Below, piece by piece: positions 52,210 through 61,331 of a stretch of 64,000 bases of DNA (position 1 is its first letter; each line of letters begins with the position of its first letter). A program made the position numbers and the translations under genes. This DNA is from Porticoccus sp033791605 (GTDB lineage Bacteria > Pseudomonadota > Gammaproteobacteria > Pseudomonadales > Porticoccaceae), in assembly GCA_033791605.1 (NCBI GenBank), contig JASJGJ010000060.1, positions 43,466 through 107,465 of the forward strand, given 5' to 3'. The notes below the pieces were generated by a model, which saw nothing but the letters and a program-made list of their open reading frames with translations, was not told the DNA's origin and did not search any database.

Positions 52210-52245
52210 CGGAGTAAGAAAGCTGAAACAATACAAGAGACTTAG

Positions 52246-52464
52246 TTAGCGAGCTCTGTAGGTGATACGCCCTTTAGATAGATCATAGGGCGTTAGCTCT
52301 ACTTTCACTTTATCACCGGTAAGAATCCGGATGTAATTTTTGCGCATTTTTCCAGAGATATGGGCAAGGACAACATGTCCATTTTCCAGTTTGACACGGA
52401 AGGTCGTGTTGGGAAGTGTATCAATCACTTCACCTTCCATCTCAATATGATCTTCTTTTGCCAT
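52246..52464 (-). CDS. infA: Translation initiation factor IF-1
   Basis: Small S1-fold protein that binds the ribosomal A site during initiation. From ATG 52464 the product has exactly 72 residues, the usual length, with the family sequence AKEDHIEMEGEVIDTLPNTTF at the start, HVVLAHISGKMRKNYIRILTGDKV in the middle and a final GRITYRAR. The frame is open to 52554 but overlaps bpt and does not match. It lies just downstream of bpt and aat on the same strand, the common Pseudomonas-type order. Confidence 0.97.
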   Translation of the reverse strand: MAKEDHIEMEGEVIDTLPNTTFRVKLENGHVVLAHISGKMRKNYIRILTGDKVKVELTPYDLSKGRITYRAR

Positions 52465-52531
52465 AATTTTTACTATCTCCAAACTGCTATTCTCAAGAAC
52501 GAGGCGCATTCTGCCTGAAACCACGACAAAG

Positions 52532-53260
52532 TCAATCAACCGGGACCCATTCACCCTTACTGAGTATTTCTAGAGGCTGGTAGTTTGATTTGTAGGCCAT
52601 TTTCGGACTATTTTCTATCCAATAACCTAAATACACGTGGGGTAACTCCATATGCTTTGCCAGCATAATTTCAGCTAATAAGGTGAAAGTGCCTAAACTT
52701 CTATAGTTGTGCTCTTTGTTGGTGGAATAATAGGTATAAATTGCCGACAAGCCATTATCAAGAATATCCACAACACCGGCAGCAATCAGTTCACCTCCTT
52801 CCCTGACCTCTATCATTTTACTGTTTAACCAGAGATTGCTAATAAAATCTTTAAATTGTGCCCGGCTTGGTGGATACATATCCCCGTCAGCGTGACGTTT
52901 TGTTATATAGCGTGCATACAGAGGATAGTGCTCAGATTCGTTAATTTTTGATGTCACCCAAACGCTTAAATCTTTGTTACGTTTATTACAGCGACGCTGT
53001 TGCCTGTTTGTTTGGAACTCATTGACCAGTAACCTTGCCGGAATACAGGCTCTACATCCATCACAGCGTGGAGCATAGATATATCGACCACTGCGCCGAA
53101 ACCCCATATCTGACAATTCTGTGTACAGGTGGGGGTCAATATCAATATTCGGATCAACAAAAGCTGTCGTTGCTTTTTTATCTTTTAAATAACTGCAAGT
53201 ATGTGGCTCCGTTAAAAAAAGCTTTATTGTTTGTACATCTGGCGATATATCTCGTGACAT
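52532..53260 (-). CDS. bpt: Aspartate/glutamate leucyltransferase Bpt
   Basis: Transfers leucine from Leu-tRNA to N-terminal Asp or Glu of proteins, making them ClpS-ClpAP substrates (related to eukaryotic arginyltransferase Ate1). The 242-residue product has the N-terminal cysteine region HTCSYLKDKKA and YAPRCDGCRACIPARL, and the C-terminal YYSTNKEHNYRSLGTFTLLAEIMLAKHMELPHVYLGYWIENSPKMAYKSNYQPLE-type sequence diagnostic of the family. It lies between aat and infA, with 32 bp to aat. Confidence 0.95.
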   Translation of the reverse strand: MSRDISPDVQTIKLFLTEPHTCSYLKDKKATTAFVDPNIDIDPHLYTELSDMGFRRSGRYIYAPRCDGCRACIPARLLVNEFQTNRQQRRCNKRNKDLSVWVTSKINESEHYPLYARYITKRHADGDMYPPSRAQFKDFISNLWLNSKMIEVREGGELIAAGVVDILDNGLSAIYTYYSTNKEHNYRSLGTFTLLAEIMLAKHMELPHVYLGYWIENSPKMAYKSNYQPLEILSKGEWVPVD

Positions 53261-53292
53261 AGCTACACTTCAACCGGAGTCCAACTTGTAGT

Positions 53293-54012
53293 TTAGACTG
53301 TTTGTTCTGGAATTTTGAACTGCCATTTGTCCGGCCACGGACCACTCTGTTCTCGCAAGACGGATAGTTTAGACAAAAACTCTTGTCGTGGAATAGTGAC
53401 AGCACCCATAGAAATTAAGTGATCATTGCTGACTTGGCAATCAATAAAACCGTCAACGGTATATTGTTTGATCAATAGAGACAACTGCACAAGTGCCACT
53501 TTTGAGGCGTCCTTTTGTAGACTAAACATGGACTCACCACAAAAAACGCTACCGACAAATACGCCATATAGTCCGCCAACTAATTGATTTTCTAACCACA
53601 CCTCAAGGGAATGGGCCAAGCCTGCATGGTGTAGGGCAAGATAGGCATTTTGCATGTCATCGGTTATCCAAGTGTCCATTTCGTTGTGTCTACGGGGGGC
53701 AGCACACTGCTCAACAACAGATTGAAAGTCAGTATTGAGTCGTATCTCCCAGGATTTCTGCCTCATGGTTTTTTTTAACGACCGAGAAATTCTTATCTCT
53801 TTTGGAAAAATAACCGCCCTTGGGTTCGGTGACCACCAAAGAAGGGGCTGGGTTTCATCGTACCAAGGAAAAATGCCTTGTCGGTAGGCTTCGTATAATG
53901 TTTTCTGGCTTAAATTACCACCAATGGCCAAAAGCCCATTAGGGTTTTCAAGTGCCGTATCGGGACACGGAAAAACCGGATGAGTGGAATCAAGAACTGG
54001 AAGACTAGGCAC
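53293..54012 (-). CDS. aat: Leucyl/phenylalanyl-tRNA-protein transferase
   Basis: Transfers Leu or Phe from tRNA to N-terminal Lys or Arg of proteins, creating primary N-degrons for ClpS. The 239-residue product has the signature FPCPDTALENPNGLLAIGGNLSQKTLYEAYRQGIFPWYDETQPLLWWSPNPRAVI near the start, and EVWLENQLVGGLYGVFVGSVFCGESMFSLQKDASKVAL later, both characteristic. Length is typical. It precedes bpt and follows trxB by 25 bp, so trxB-aat-bpt-infA may be one transcript. Confidence 0.97.
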   Translation of the reverse strand: MPSLPVLDSTHPVFPCPDTALENPNGLLAIGGNLSQKTLYEAYRQGIFPWYDETQPLLWWSPNPRAVIFPKEIRISRSLKKTMRQKSWEIRLNTDFQSVVEQCAAPRRHNEMDTWITDDMQNAYLALHHAGLAHSLEVWLENQLVGGLYGVFVGSVFCGESMFSLQKDASKVALVQLSLLIKQYTVDGFIDCQVSNDHLISMGAVTIPRQEFLSKLSVLREQSGPWPDKWQFKIPEQTV

Positions 54013-54037
54013 TAATTTCAGCTATTTTACTAAAAGG

Positions 54038-54988
54038 CTAAGACAATTCGTCTAGGTATTTTTCAGCATCCAGTGCCGCCATACAGCCTGATCCTGCTGA
54101 AGTTACGGCCTGACGATAAACATGATCGGCCACATCGCCCGCGGCGAAGACACCGGAAATCGTTGAGGCTGTGGCATTACCCTCAAGGCCACCTTGAACA
54201 ACCAGATACCCATTTTTCATGTCAAGCTGTCCCTCAAAAAGGTCAGTGTTAGGTTTATGACCTATAGCAATAAAAACACCACTGACATCAAGTTCTATAT
54301 CAGGTTCTCCTTGAGTGCTTGCTAGGGCTAAAGCCGTTACGCCAGCATCATCACCCTTGACTTCATCGAGTGTGTAATTCCATAAAATATTGATATTGCC
54401 GTTCTCAGCACGGTCCAAAAGTTTATCCTGGAGTATTTTCTCTGATCGTAAAGAATCCCTGCGATGTACCAGTGTCACCTCACTGCAAATATTGGAAAGA
54501 TACAGTGCCTCTTCAACAGCGGTATTTCCTCCGCCAATAACGGCGACTTTTTGGCCTCGATAGAAAAAACCATCACAGGTCGCACAGGCACTAACGCCAC
54601 GCCCCATATAGGCTTCTTCTGACGGAAGACCAAGATATTGAGCCGAGGCTCCCGTGCAAATAATTAATGCATCGCAGCTATAATGTTTGCTGCCTTTCAA
54701 TTGGAAAGGCCTTTGGTTGAGATCAACATTGTCAATATGGTCAAAAATGATTTCTGTATCAAAGCGCTCGGCATGTGCCTGCATACGCATCATCAACTCG
54801 GGGCCTTGAACACCTTCTGCATCGCCAGGCCAGTTGTCAACATCGGTGGTCGTGGTTAATTGACCGCCTTGTTGAATTCCGGTAATCACAACGGGATTAA
54901 GATTAGCCCTTGCAGCATAAACAGCCGCGGTATAGCCCGCAGGACCAGACCCAAGAATGATTAGTTTGTGGTGTTGTACATCAGTCAT
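54038..54988 (-). CDS. trxB: Thioredoxin-disulfide reductase
   Basis: FAD enzyme reducing thioredoxin with NADPH, the electron source for Bcp and APS reductase encoded in this window. The 316-residue product has the FAD motif ILGSGPAGYTAAVYAARA (residues 11-28), the redox-active CATCDGF (two cysteines near residues 136-139), the NADPH loop GGGNTAVEEALYL with VHRRDSLR, and the C-terminal FAAGDVADHVYRQAVTSAGSGCMAALDAEKYL. Length matches E. coli TrxB. It is divergent from ftsK. Confidence 0.97.
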   Translation of the reverse strand: MTDVQHHKLIILGSGPAGYTAAVYAARANLNPVVITGIQQGGQLTTTTDVDNWPGDAEGVQGPELMMRMQAHAERFDTEIIFDHIDNVDLNQRPFQLKGSKHYSCDALIICTGASAQYLGLPSEEAYMGRGVSACATCDGFFYRGQKVAVIGGGNTAVEEALYLSNICSEVTLVHRRDSLRSEKILQDKLLDRAENGNINILWNYTLDEVKGDDAGVTALALASTQGEPDIELDVSGVFIAIGHKPNTDLFEGQLDMKNGYLVVQGGLEGNATASTISGVFAAGDVADHVYRQAVTSAGSGCMAALDAEKYLDELS

Positions 54989-55176
54989 AGTGAGGAGTTC
55001 CTAGGCTAAATGAATCTATTTCATCGAATAGAAGTAGATGCCTATGATAATGAATGCCCCGTCATAGACAAAGTAGGATTTTGCTATCGAGTGTATTTAG
55101 TGAACTTATACCACTATCCACAACACTTGGTCGCTGGTATTTCCACCTGCTGCCATTACAATAGCGTGCATATATC

Positions 55177-57564
55177 ATGAATTTGGATGTTCCTTTGACT
55201 AAAGAAAAACAGCCTAAAACCTCCACGGGAAAGAATGCTGGGAAGATCCAGCCTTCTAGGGGTAAGCTTATTCTAAGAGAGGGAGCTCTCATTGGCTGGT
55301 TGGTGGTTTGTGTTTATTTAATGATTGCCCTAGTTAGCCATTCTCCTGAAGACCCCGGATGGTCACACACGGGCAGTGTGGTACATGTTAATAATTCTGC
55401 CGGTGCTCTTGGAGCCTGGTTATCCGATGTCTTCTATTCTTTACTTGGTTACATTTCCTACTTTTTTCCTGTGTTACTTGGATTGCGTGCATGGAATGTT
55501 TTTCGTGCTCACCGTGATGAAAGCGCCAGTTTTGATGGTGTTGTATTTTTCCTTCGTATTCTAGGGCTTATTTTGGTCATGGTGAGTGCGACATCACTGG
55601 CATCACTTCACTACGGGCATATTCAAACATCTTTACCCTTTGGTGTAGGAGGCATCTTAGGATCCTCTATATCAGTAGCAGCGGCTACAGCATTTAACCA
55701 TGTAGGTAGTACGCTCATTCTATTGGCCGTTTTTCTGTTTGGTTTGACAGTTTTTACAGATTTGTCCTGGCTAGCGCTTATTGAAGGTGCCGGTCAAGGG
55801 ACATTGAAACTCATCGAATATATTCAACATCTTTTAGCCGCACGAAAATCTAGAAAAGAAGAGGCACAGCACGCCGAGCAGGCACAACTCCACAGGAAAC
55901 AAATAAAAGCCAAACAAGCGGAAAAAGAAGCGTCACGAAAGCCCCTGAGTATTCAACCTCCCATTAAAAGGCCAGTGACGAGCCAGCGTGTTGAAAAAGA
56001 AAAGCAAACATCGCTTTTTTCCGAACCTGCCTCGGGGTTATTGCCAACGCTCAGCTTACTTGATAAAGCTGACAACAATACTGGTAAGGGCTATTCCAAA
56101 GAATCCCTTGAGGCTATGTCTAAACAGCTAGAGCTCAAACTCCAGGATTTTGGTATCAGTGCCGAGGTACTAGAAGTGTTACCTGGCCCAGTTGTGACTT
56201 GTTTTGAAATTCAGCCGGCAGCTGGCGTCAAGGCCAGTAGAATTACTGGCCTTGCCAAAGATTTGGCACGATCACTGGCCGTTGTCAGTGTCAGGGTTGT
56301 AGAAGTTATACCGGGTAAATCTGTAGTAGGTATAGAAATCCCCAATGAACACCGGGAGATGGTGAGGCTTAGTGAGGTGCTGTCCTCTGAGGTCTATGAA
56401 CAAGCAAAATCACCTTTAACACTTGCACTTGGCAATGATATTTCTGGTACGCCCGTGTGTGCCGATTTGGCGAAAATGCCCCACCTATTGGTAGCGGGCA
56501 CAACGGGTTCCGGTAAATCAGTAGGCATCAATGTGATGCTGTTAAGCCTGCTGTATAAATCGAGTCCGGAAGATGTGCGGCTGATTTTAGTCGATCCAAA
56601 AATGCTGGAATTATCTGTCTATGATGATATCCCCCATCTTTTGACACCGGTTATTACCGATATGAAGGATGCAGCCAGTGGTTTGCGCTGGTGTGTTGGG
56701 GAAATGGAGCGCCGTTATAAGTTAATGGCTGCAATGGGTGTACGAAATCTCTCTGGTTACAATCGAAAAGTGGCAGACGCTATTGCTGAAGGAAGCCCCA
56801 TCGTAGATCCGCTATGGAAACCTGATGAACATACCAGTTTATTTGGAGAAAACGGCGGCGCACCCGTTGCTCCCACCCTAGAAAAACTCCCTTATATCGT
56901 TGTTGTGATCGATGAATTTGCCGACATGATGATGATTGTTGGTAAAAAAGTGGAGCAACTTATTGCCCGGATTGCCCAGAAAGCACGGGCGGCAGGTATT
57001 CACCTGATACTTGCTACCCAACGGCCCTCTGTTGACGTGATAACCGGTCTGATCAAAGCCAATGTCCCCAGTCGAATTGCTTTCCAAGTTTCCTCTAAAA
57101 TTGATTCACGTACCATTCTTGATCAGGGTGGTGCGGAGCAATTATTAGGGCATGGCGATATGCTTTACTTGCCACCTGGAACCAGTGTTCCCATTCGGGT
57201 TCATGGCGCTTTTGTGGATGACCATGAGGTACACAAGGTTGTCGCAGACTGGAAAAGTCGGGGGGCACCAAAATACCTTGATGAAATCACGGATGAGAGC
57301 TCCACAAGCAATATTCTCGTTCCTGGTTTTAGTAATGAAGGCGGAGAGGGTGACGACGTGGAGTCTGACCCACTTTATGATGAGGCCGTCGCTTTTGTAC
57401 TCCAAACGCGTAAAGCCTCTATCTCATCGGTTCAACGTAAGTTGCGCGTCGGATATAACAGAGCTGCCCGGCTGATTGAGCAAATGGAAGCATCGGGTGT
57501 TGTGAGTGAAATGGGTACCAATGGCAACAGAGAAGTGTTGGCCCCAGCACACGCTAGAGACTAG
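55177..57564 (+). CDS. ftsK: DNA translocase FtsK
   Basis: Septum-located membrane protein that pumps DNA toward dif during division. The 795-residue product has four N-terminal hydrophobic segments (about residues 35-190), a short charged, Lys/Gln/Glu-rich linker (about 215-295), and the motor domain with Walker A GTTGSGKSVGIN (near residue 447), Walker B VVVIDEFADMMM, and ATQRPSVDVITGLIKANVPSRIAF. The C-terminal winged-helix gamma domain is present (QTRKASISSVQRKLRVGYNRAARLIEQMEASGVVSE). The linker is short compared with E. coli. lolA follows after 5 bp. Confidence 0.97.
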   Translation: MNLDVPLTKEKQPKTSTGKNAGKIQPSRGKLILREGALIGWLVVCVYLMIALVSHSPEDPGWSHTGSVVHVNNSAGALGAWLSDVFYSLLGYISYFFPVLLGLRAWNVFRAHRDESASFDGVVFFLRILGLILVMVSATSLASLHYGHIQTSLPFGVGGILGSSISVAAATAFNHVGSTLILLAVFLFGLTVFTDLSWLALIEGAGQGTLKLIEYIQHLLAARKSRKEEAQHAEQAQLHRKQIKAKQAEKEASRKPLSIQPPIKRPVTSQRVEKEKQTSLFSEPASGLLPTLSLLDKADNNTGKGYSKESLEAMSKQLELKLQDFGISAEVLEVLPGPVVTCFEIQPAAGVKASRITGLAKDLARSLAVVSVRVVEVIPGKSVVGIEIPNEHREMVRLSEVLSSEVYEQAKSPLTLALGNDISGTPVCADLAKMPHLLVAGTTGSGKSVGINVMLLSLLYKSSPEDVRLILVDPKMLELSVYDDIPHLLTPVITDMKDAASGLRWCVGEMERRYKLMAAMGVRNLSGYNRKVADAIAEGSPIVDPLWKPDEHTSLFGENGGAPVAPTLEKLPYIVVVIDEFADMMMIVGKKVEQLIARIAQKARAAGIHLILATQRPSVDVITGLIKANVPSRIAFQVSSKIDSRTILDQGGAEQLLGHGDMLYLPPGTSVPIRVHGAFVDDHEVHKVVADWKSRGAPKYLDEITDESSTSNILVPGFSNEGGEGDDVESDPLYDEAVAFVLQTRKASISSVQRKLRVGYNRAARLIEQMEASGVVSEMGTNGNREVLAPAHARD

Positions 57565-57569
57565 TTATT

Positions 57570-58247
57570 ATGAGGCCATTCTTTTTTTGTCTATTTGCAA
57601 TGATATGCTTTCCTCCATTAATGGCGGGAGGCTTGACTATATCTGCAGTAACGCCAGACCGGCAAGCAACTGCGCAAACCCATATCAGTGCCAACAAACT
57701 TCGTGCGCTGTTGATCCATTTAGATTCCCTAGACACTCGCTTTGAACAAACAGTGTATTCTTTTGAAGGCGATGTATTACAGCAAACCTCTGGCCACCTA
57801 ATAGCAGCTCGCCCGGGGAAAGTGCGCTGGGAGACCAATCCACCCATCGAACAGTTAGTTGTTTCTGATGGCGAAACATTATGGATTTATGATCCAGATC
57901 TTGAGCAAGTATCCATTCGACCTTTTAATCAGGATCTATCCAAAACACCTGCTGTTTTGTTTATTGGTGATATTGAGGCGCTCGAGAGCAGCTATGACAT
58001 CAGTCATGAGCCAGGTGATGCCGCCAATACCACCGAGTATACGCTGACCCCGATTGACGCTCACAGCCTGTATGAGAAGGTCTCACTGGGCTTTGTCAAC
58101 AAAACACCTTCATCAATGACACTGTGGGATTCACTAGGACAGAAAACTGACATTATCTTTAATGGACAACAGCTGAATCAAATCCAAGATCTCAAACTTT
58201 TTCATTTTGACCCACCAGAAGGCGTAGACATTCTTCGCGATGAGTAA
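57570..58247 (+). CDS. lolA: Outer-membrane lipoprotein carrier protein LolA
   Basis: Periplasmic chaperone that carries lipoproteins from LolCDE to LolB. The 225-residue precursor has an N-terminal hydrophobic signal (FFFCLFAMICFPPLMAGG), followed by LRALLIHLDSLDTRFEQTVYSFEGDVLQQTSGHLIAARPGKVRWETNPPIEQLVVSDGETLWIYDPDLEQVSIRPF, which is strongly LolA-like. The C-terminal LKLFHFDPPEGVDIL is also typical. It overlaps the rarA start by 8 bp and follows ftsK by 5 bp, the widespread ftsK-lolA-rarA order. Confidence 0.95.
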   Translation: MRPFFFCLFAMICFPPLMAGGLTISAVTPDRQATAQTHISANKLRALLIHLDSLDTRFEQTVYSFEGDVLQQTSGHLIAARPGKVRWETNPPIEQLVVSDGETLWIYDPDLEQVSIRPFNQDLSKTPAVLFIGDIEALESSYDISHEPGDAANTTEYTLTPIDAHSLYEKVSLGFVNKTPSSMTLWDSLGQKTDIIFNGQQLNQIQDLKLFHFDPPEGVDILRDE

Positions 58248-59613
58248 TGATCTGTTTAGCCAAGAGGTCTATCAGCCTCTTGCTTCAAGAATGCGGCCCC
58301 ACTCTTTAGAGGGTTTTTCTGGCCAGGCCCATTTAGTAGGTGAAGGAAAATCACTTCACGAGGCTATTTCTGCTGGACAGCTTCACTCCATGGTTTTTTG
58401 GGGGCCTCCGGGTGTTGGCAAAACTACCTTAGCCAAAATTATTGCTCAATCTGTCGATGCTCATTTGGAAGCGATATCGGCAGTTTTGTCGGGTGTGAAA
58501 GAAATTCGTGCTGCAGTAGCCCGCGCCGAGGAAGAGCGAGATGTCCGTGGCCGTAAGACTATTTTATTCGTGGATGAGGTACACCGCTTCAATAAGTCAC
58601 AACAGGATGCTTTTTTACCTTATGTAGAGGAGGGCACCGTAGTGTTAATTGGAGCAACGACGGAAAACCCCTCTTTTGAACTTAATAATGCTCTGCTTTC
58701 ACGTTGCAGGGTATATGTCCTTCGCAGCCTGGAACCCGAAGATATTTGCAAAATTATTCACCGAGCACTTAATGATGATATTGGTTTGGGCAGCCGCCAG
58801 CTAAATATCACAAACGAGGCCATCCAACTCCTTGCCAGCGCAGCAGATGGTGATGCCAGAAAAGCCCTAAACTTACTCGAAATAGCCAGTGATCTTGCCC
58901 AGGAAGGCACTATAGAAAAAACTACGTTACAGGAAGTTCTCGTCACTGATAACCGCCGTTTTGATAAAGGCGGGGAATATTTCTATGATCAAATATCAGC
59001 TTTACACAAGGCAGTTCGTGGTTCCTCTCCTGATGCCGCGTTGTACTGGTTTTCACGAATGATAGATGGTGGCTGTGATCCACTTTATATCGCTCGTCGG
59101 GTGGTTCGTATGGCCAGTGAGGACATTGGAAACGCCGATCCTAGAGCATTAACCTTGTCTCTCAATGCCTGGGATACACAAGAACGATTGGGTAGTCCCG
59201 AAGGTGAGCTAACTATCGCCCAAGCCATTATGTACCTAGCCTCCGCGCCTAAAAGCAATGCGGTTTATAGCGCCTTCAATGCGGCCAGAGCAGATATACG
59301 TAAAATGCCCAGCTATGATGTTCCATTACATTTACGAAATGCACCGACAAAACTGATGAAAGAACTCGATTATGGCGCCGATTACCGTTATGCCCATAAT
59401 GAACCTGGAGCTTTTGCTCCGGGAGAAAACTATTTTCCGGAAAAATTGCAAAATACCCGTTATTATTTTCCAACAGATCGTGGTTTGGAACAGAAGATTT
59501 CTGAAAAGATGAATCACCTAAGGACCCTCAACGAAAATAGCCCTCAACAACGTTATGCCGTTACTGAGGTTGAGATGAAAGAAACTCACGACAAGAGAAA
59601 CGAGAACACATAA
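58240..59613 (+). CDS. rarA: Replication-associated recombination protein RarA (MgsA)
   Basis: AAA+ ATPase of the clamp-loader/WRNIP1 family acting at stalled replication forks. The 457-residue product has PLASRMRPHSLEGFSGQAHLVG at the start, Walker A GPPGVGKTTLA (near residue 52), Walker B ILFVDEVHRFNKSQQDAFLPYVEEGTVVLIGATTENPSF and sensor residues in the following helix. The C-terminal tetramerisation region, ending in FPEKLQNTRYYFPTDRGLEQKISEKM, is complete. Translation is coupled to lolA (8-bp overlap) and to crcB (stop and start share one base). Confidence 0.97.
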   Translation: MSNDLFSQEVYQPLASRMRPHSLEGFSGQAHLVGEGKSLHEAISAGQLHSMVFWGPPGVGKTTLAKIIAQSVDAHLEAISAVLSGVKEIRAAVARAEEERDVRGRKTILFVDEVHRFNKSQQDAFLPYVEEGTVVLIGATTENPSFELNNALLSRCRVYVLRSLEPEDICKIIHRALNDDIGLGSRQLNITNEAIQLLASAADGDARKALNLLEIASDLAQEGTIEKTTLQEVLVTDNRRFDKGGEYFYDQISALHKAVRGSSPDAALYWFSRMIDGGCDPLYIARRVVRMASEDIGNADPRALTLSLNAWDTQERLGSPEGELTIAQAIMYLASAPKSNAVYSAFNAARADIRKMPSYDVPLHLRNAPTKLMKELDYGADYRYAHNEPGAFAPGENYFPEKLQNTRYYFPTDRGLEQKISEKMNHLRTLNENSPQQRYAVTEVEMKETHDKRNENT

Positions 59614-59984
59614 TGCAATGGTTAGCTGTGGCTTTAGGTGGCGCATTAGGTGCTGTGGGCCGGTTTGCTGTTAATTCAGCCGTATTCCCTATATTCGGTG
59701 GGCGTCTCCCCATGGGTACCTTGGTGGTTAATGTCCTGGGATCCATTCTTATGGGCTTCTTCTATGTACTAATTATTGAGCGAGGTGTGCTACCCGCTGA
59801 ATTACGTAACTTTCTAATGGTTGGCTTTCTTGGCGCTTTCACCACCTTTTCTACGTTCTCGCTTGATACCCTTGCTTTGTGGCAAAATGGCCACCTTGCG
59901 CTGGCGGCAGCTTATGTCGCCCTAAATGTCGTGTTGTGTCTAGCGGGAACGCTTGGTGCAATTGTTGTGACCCGCTTGCTTTAG
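59613..59984 (+). CDS. crcB: Fluoride channel CrcB/Fluc
   Basis: Small dimeric membrane channel that exports fluoride. The 123-residue product has four hydrophobic segments and the family motifs GGALGAVGRFAVN (residues 8-20), PMGTLVVNVLGSILMGFF with the conserved Asn near residue 42, and GFLGAFTTFSTFSLDTLAL with the phenylalanine box near residue 71-80. Its ATG overlaps the rarA stop by one base. No fluoride riboswitch is possible in this position, so it is expressed with the rarA operon. Confidence 0.95.
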   Translation: MQWLAVALGGALGAVGRFAVNSAVFPIFGGRLPMGTLVVNVLGSILMGFFYVLIIERGVLPAELRNFLMVGFLGAFTTFSTFSLDTLALWQNGHLALAAAYVALNVVLCLAGTLGAIVVTRLL

Positions 59985-60000
59985 GAATGACCCAAACCTC

Positions 60001-61287
60001 ATGTTGGATCCAAAACTCGTTCGCTCTGACCCCGAAACTATTGCTGAAAAACTTGCCGTTCGCGGTTTTATCTTAGATGTAAAAAAACTAAAAGAACTGG
60101 AAGGGCTTCGCCGCCAATTACAGGATAAAGCCCAGTCACTTCAATCCGAACGCAATGCCTATGCTAAGTCCATGGGTAAAGCCATGGGTGAAGCCAAAGC
60201 CAAGGGTGAAGATATTGCACCCTTGAAGGCAAAAGGTGAGGAGCTAAAAAAATCCTGCCTCCAGGCAGAAGAAGAGTTGGGTGAGTTGCAAAGCCAACTA
60301 GAGAATTACCTCAGTGGAATTCCCAACTTACCCGATAGTGAAGTTCCTTCAGGTACTTCTGAAGAAGATAATGTTGAAATACGTCGTTGGGGTGAACCAC
60401 GTCAGTTTGATTTTGACATAAAAGACCATGTTGATTTGGGTGCGAATTCAGGATTATTGGATTTTGAAACAGCCGCAAAAATTACCGGTTCCCGTTTTGC
60501 TGTTATGCGTGGGGGCATCGCACGTATGCACAGAGCATTGGTCCAGTTTATGCTCGACACCCACCAACTGGAGCATGGTTATGAAGAAATCAACGTCCCC
60601 TATGTGGTGAATCGTGAGTCACTGTACGGCACGGGTCAGCTCCCTAAGTTTGAAGAAGATTTATTCAAGCTGGAAGATGATAGAGGTTTCTACCTTATAC
60701 CTACGGCAGAAGTACCGGTCACCAATATATATCGTGATGAAATTATTGATGCCGATCAATTACCGGTAAAATTCACTTGTCATACCCCTTGCTTCCGCAG
60801 TGAAGCCGGAAGTTATGGAAAAGATACACGGGGTATGATCCGTCAGCACCAGTTTGAAAAAGTAGAGATGGTACAGTTTGTAAAGCCTGAAGATTCCACT
60901 GAAGCACTTGAGCAACTGACGGGGCACGCTGAAGCACTTTTGCAAAAATTGGGTTTACCCTACAGAACGGTGATTCTTTGTGGCGGTGATATTGGCTTCT
61001 CATCTGCCCGCACATATGACATTGAAGTTTGGTTGCCCTCTCAACAACGTTATCGGGAAATTTCTTCCTGTAGTAATTTTAGAGATTTTCAGGCCCGACG
61101 TCTTAAAGCTCGCTGGCGTAATCCTGAAACGGGTAAACCCGAGTTATTGAATACACTCAACGGTTCCGGTTTAGCTGTGGGGAGAACACTCCTCGCGGTG
61201 ATGGAAAACTATCAACAAGAAGATGGTTCCATTGAGGTACCTGCAGTGCTCCAAGGTTATATGGGTGGACAAACTCGCATTAGTTGA
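60001..61287 (+). CDS. serS: Seryl-tRNA synthetase
   Basis: Class II aminoacyl-tRNA synthetase charging tRNA-Ser (and tRNA-Sec). The 428-residue product has the N-terminal coiled-coil arm (about residues 28-105), the core with TAEVPVTNIYRDE, motif 2 as PCFRSEAGSYGKDTRGMIRQHQFEKVEMVQF (near residue 262-292), and motif 3 as TLNGSGLAVGRTLLAVMENYQ near residue 385. Length is normal. It follows crcB by 16 bp and overlaps nothing functional of cysG. Confidence 0.98.
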   Translation: MLDPKLVRSDPETIAEKLAVRGFILDVKKLKELEGLRRQLQDKAQSLQSERNAYAKSMGKAMGEAKAKGEDIAPLKAKGEELKKSCLQAEEELGELQSQLENYLSGIPNLPDSEVPSGTSEEDNVEIRRWGEPRQFDFDIKDHVDLGANSGLLDFETAAKITGSRFAVMRGGIARMHRALVQFMLDTHQLEHGYEEINVPYVVNRESLYGTGQLPKFEEDLFKLEDDRGFYLIPTAEVPVTNIYRDEIIDADQLPVKFTCHTPCFRSEAGSYGKDTRGMIRQHQFEKVEMVQFVKPEDSTEALEQLTGHAEALLQKLGLPYRTVILCGGDIGFSSARTYDIEVWLPSQQRYREISSCSNFRDFQARRLKARWRNPETGKPELLNTLNGSGLAVGRTLLAVMENYQQEDGSIEVPAVLQGYMGGQTRIS

Positions 61288-61331
61288 TACAGCCAACCGG
61301 TGATAACACCAAACTGGGCCACAATTATTTT

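Noticed and set aside
59613..59984. Fluoride riboswitch for crcB
   Set aside because: crcB starts within the rarA stop codon, leaving no leader in which a riboswitch could lie.
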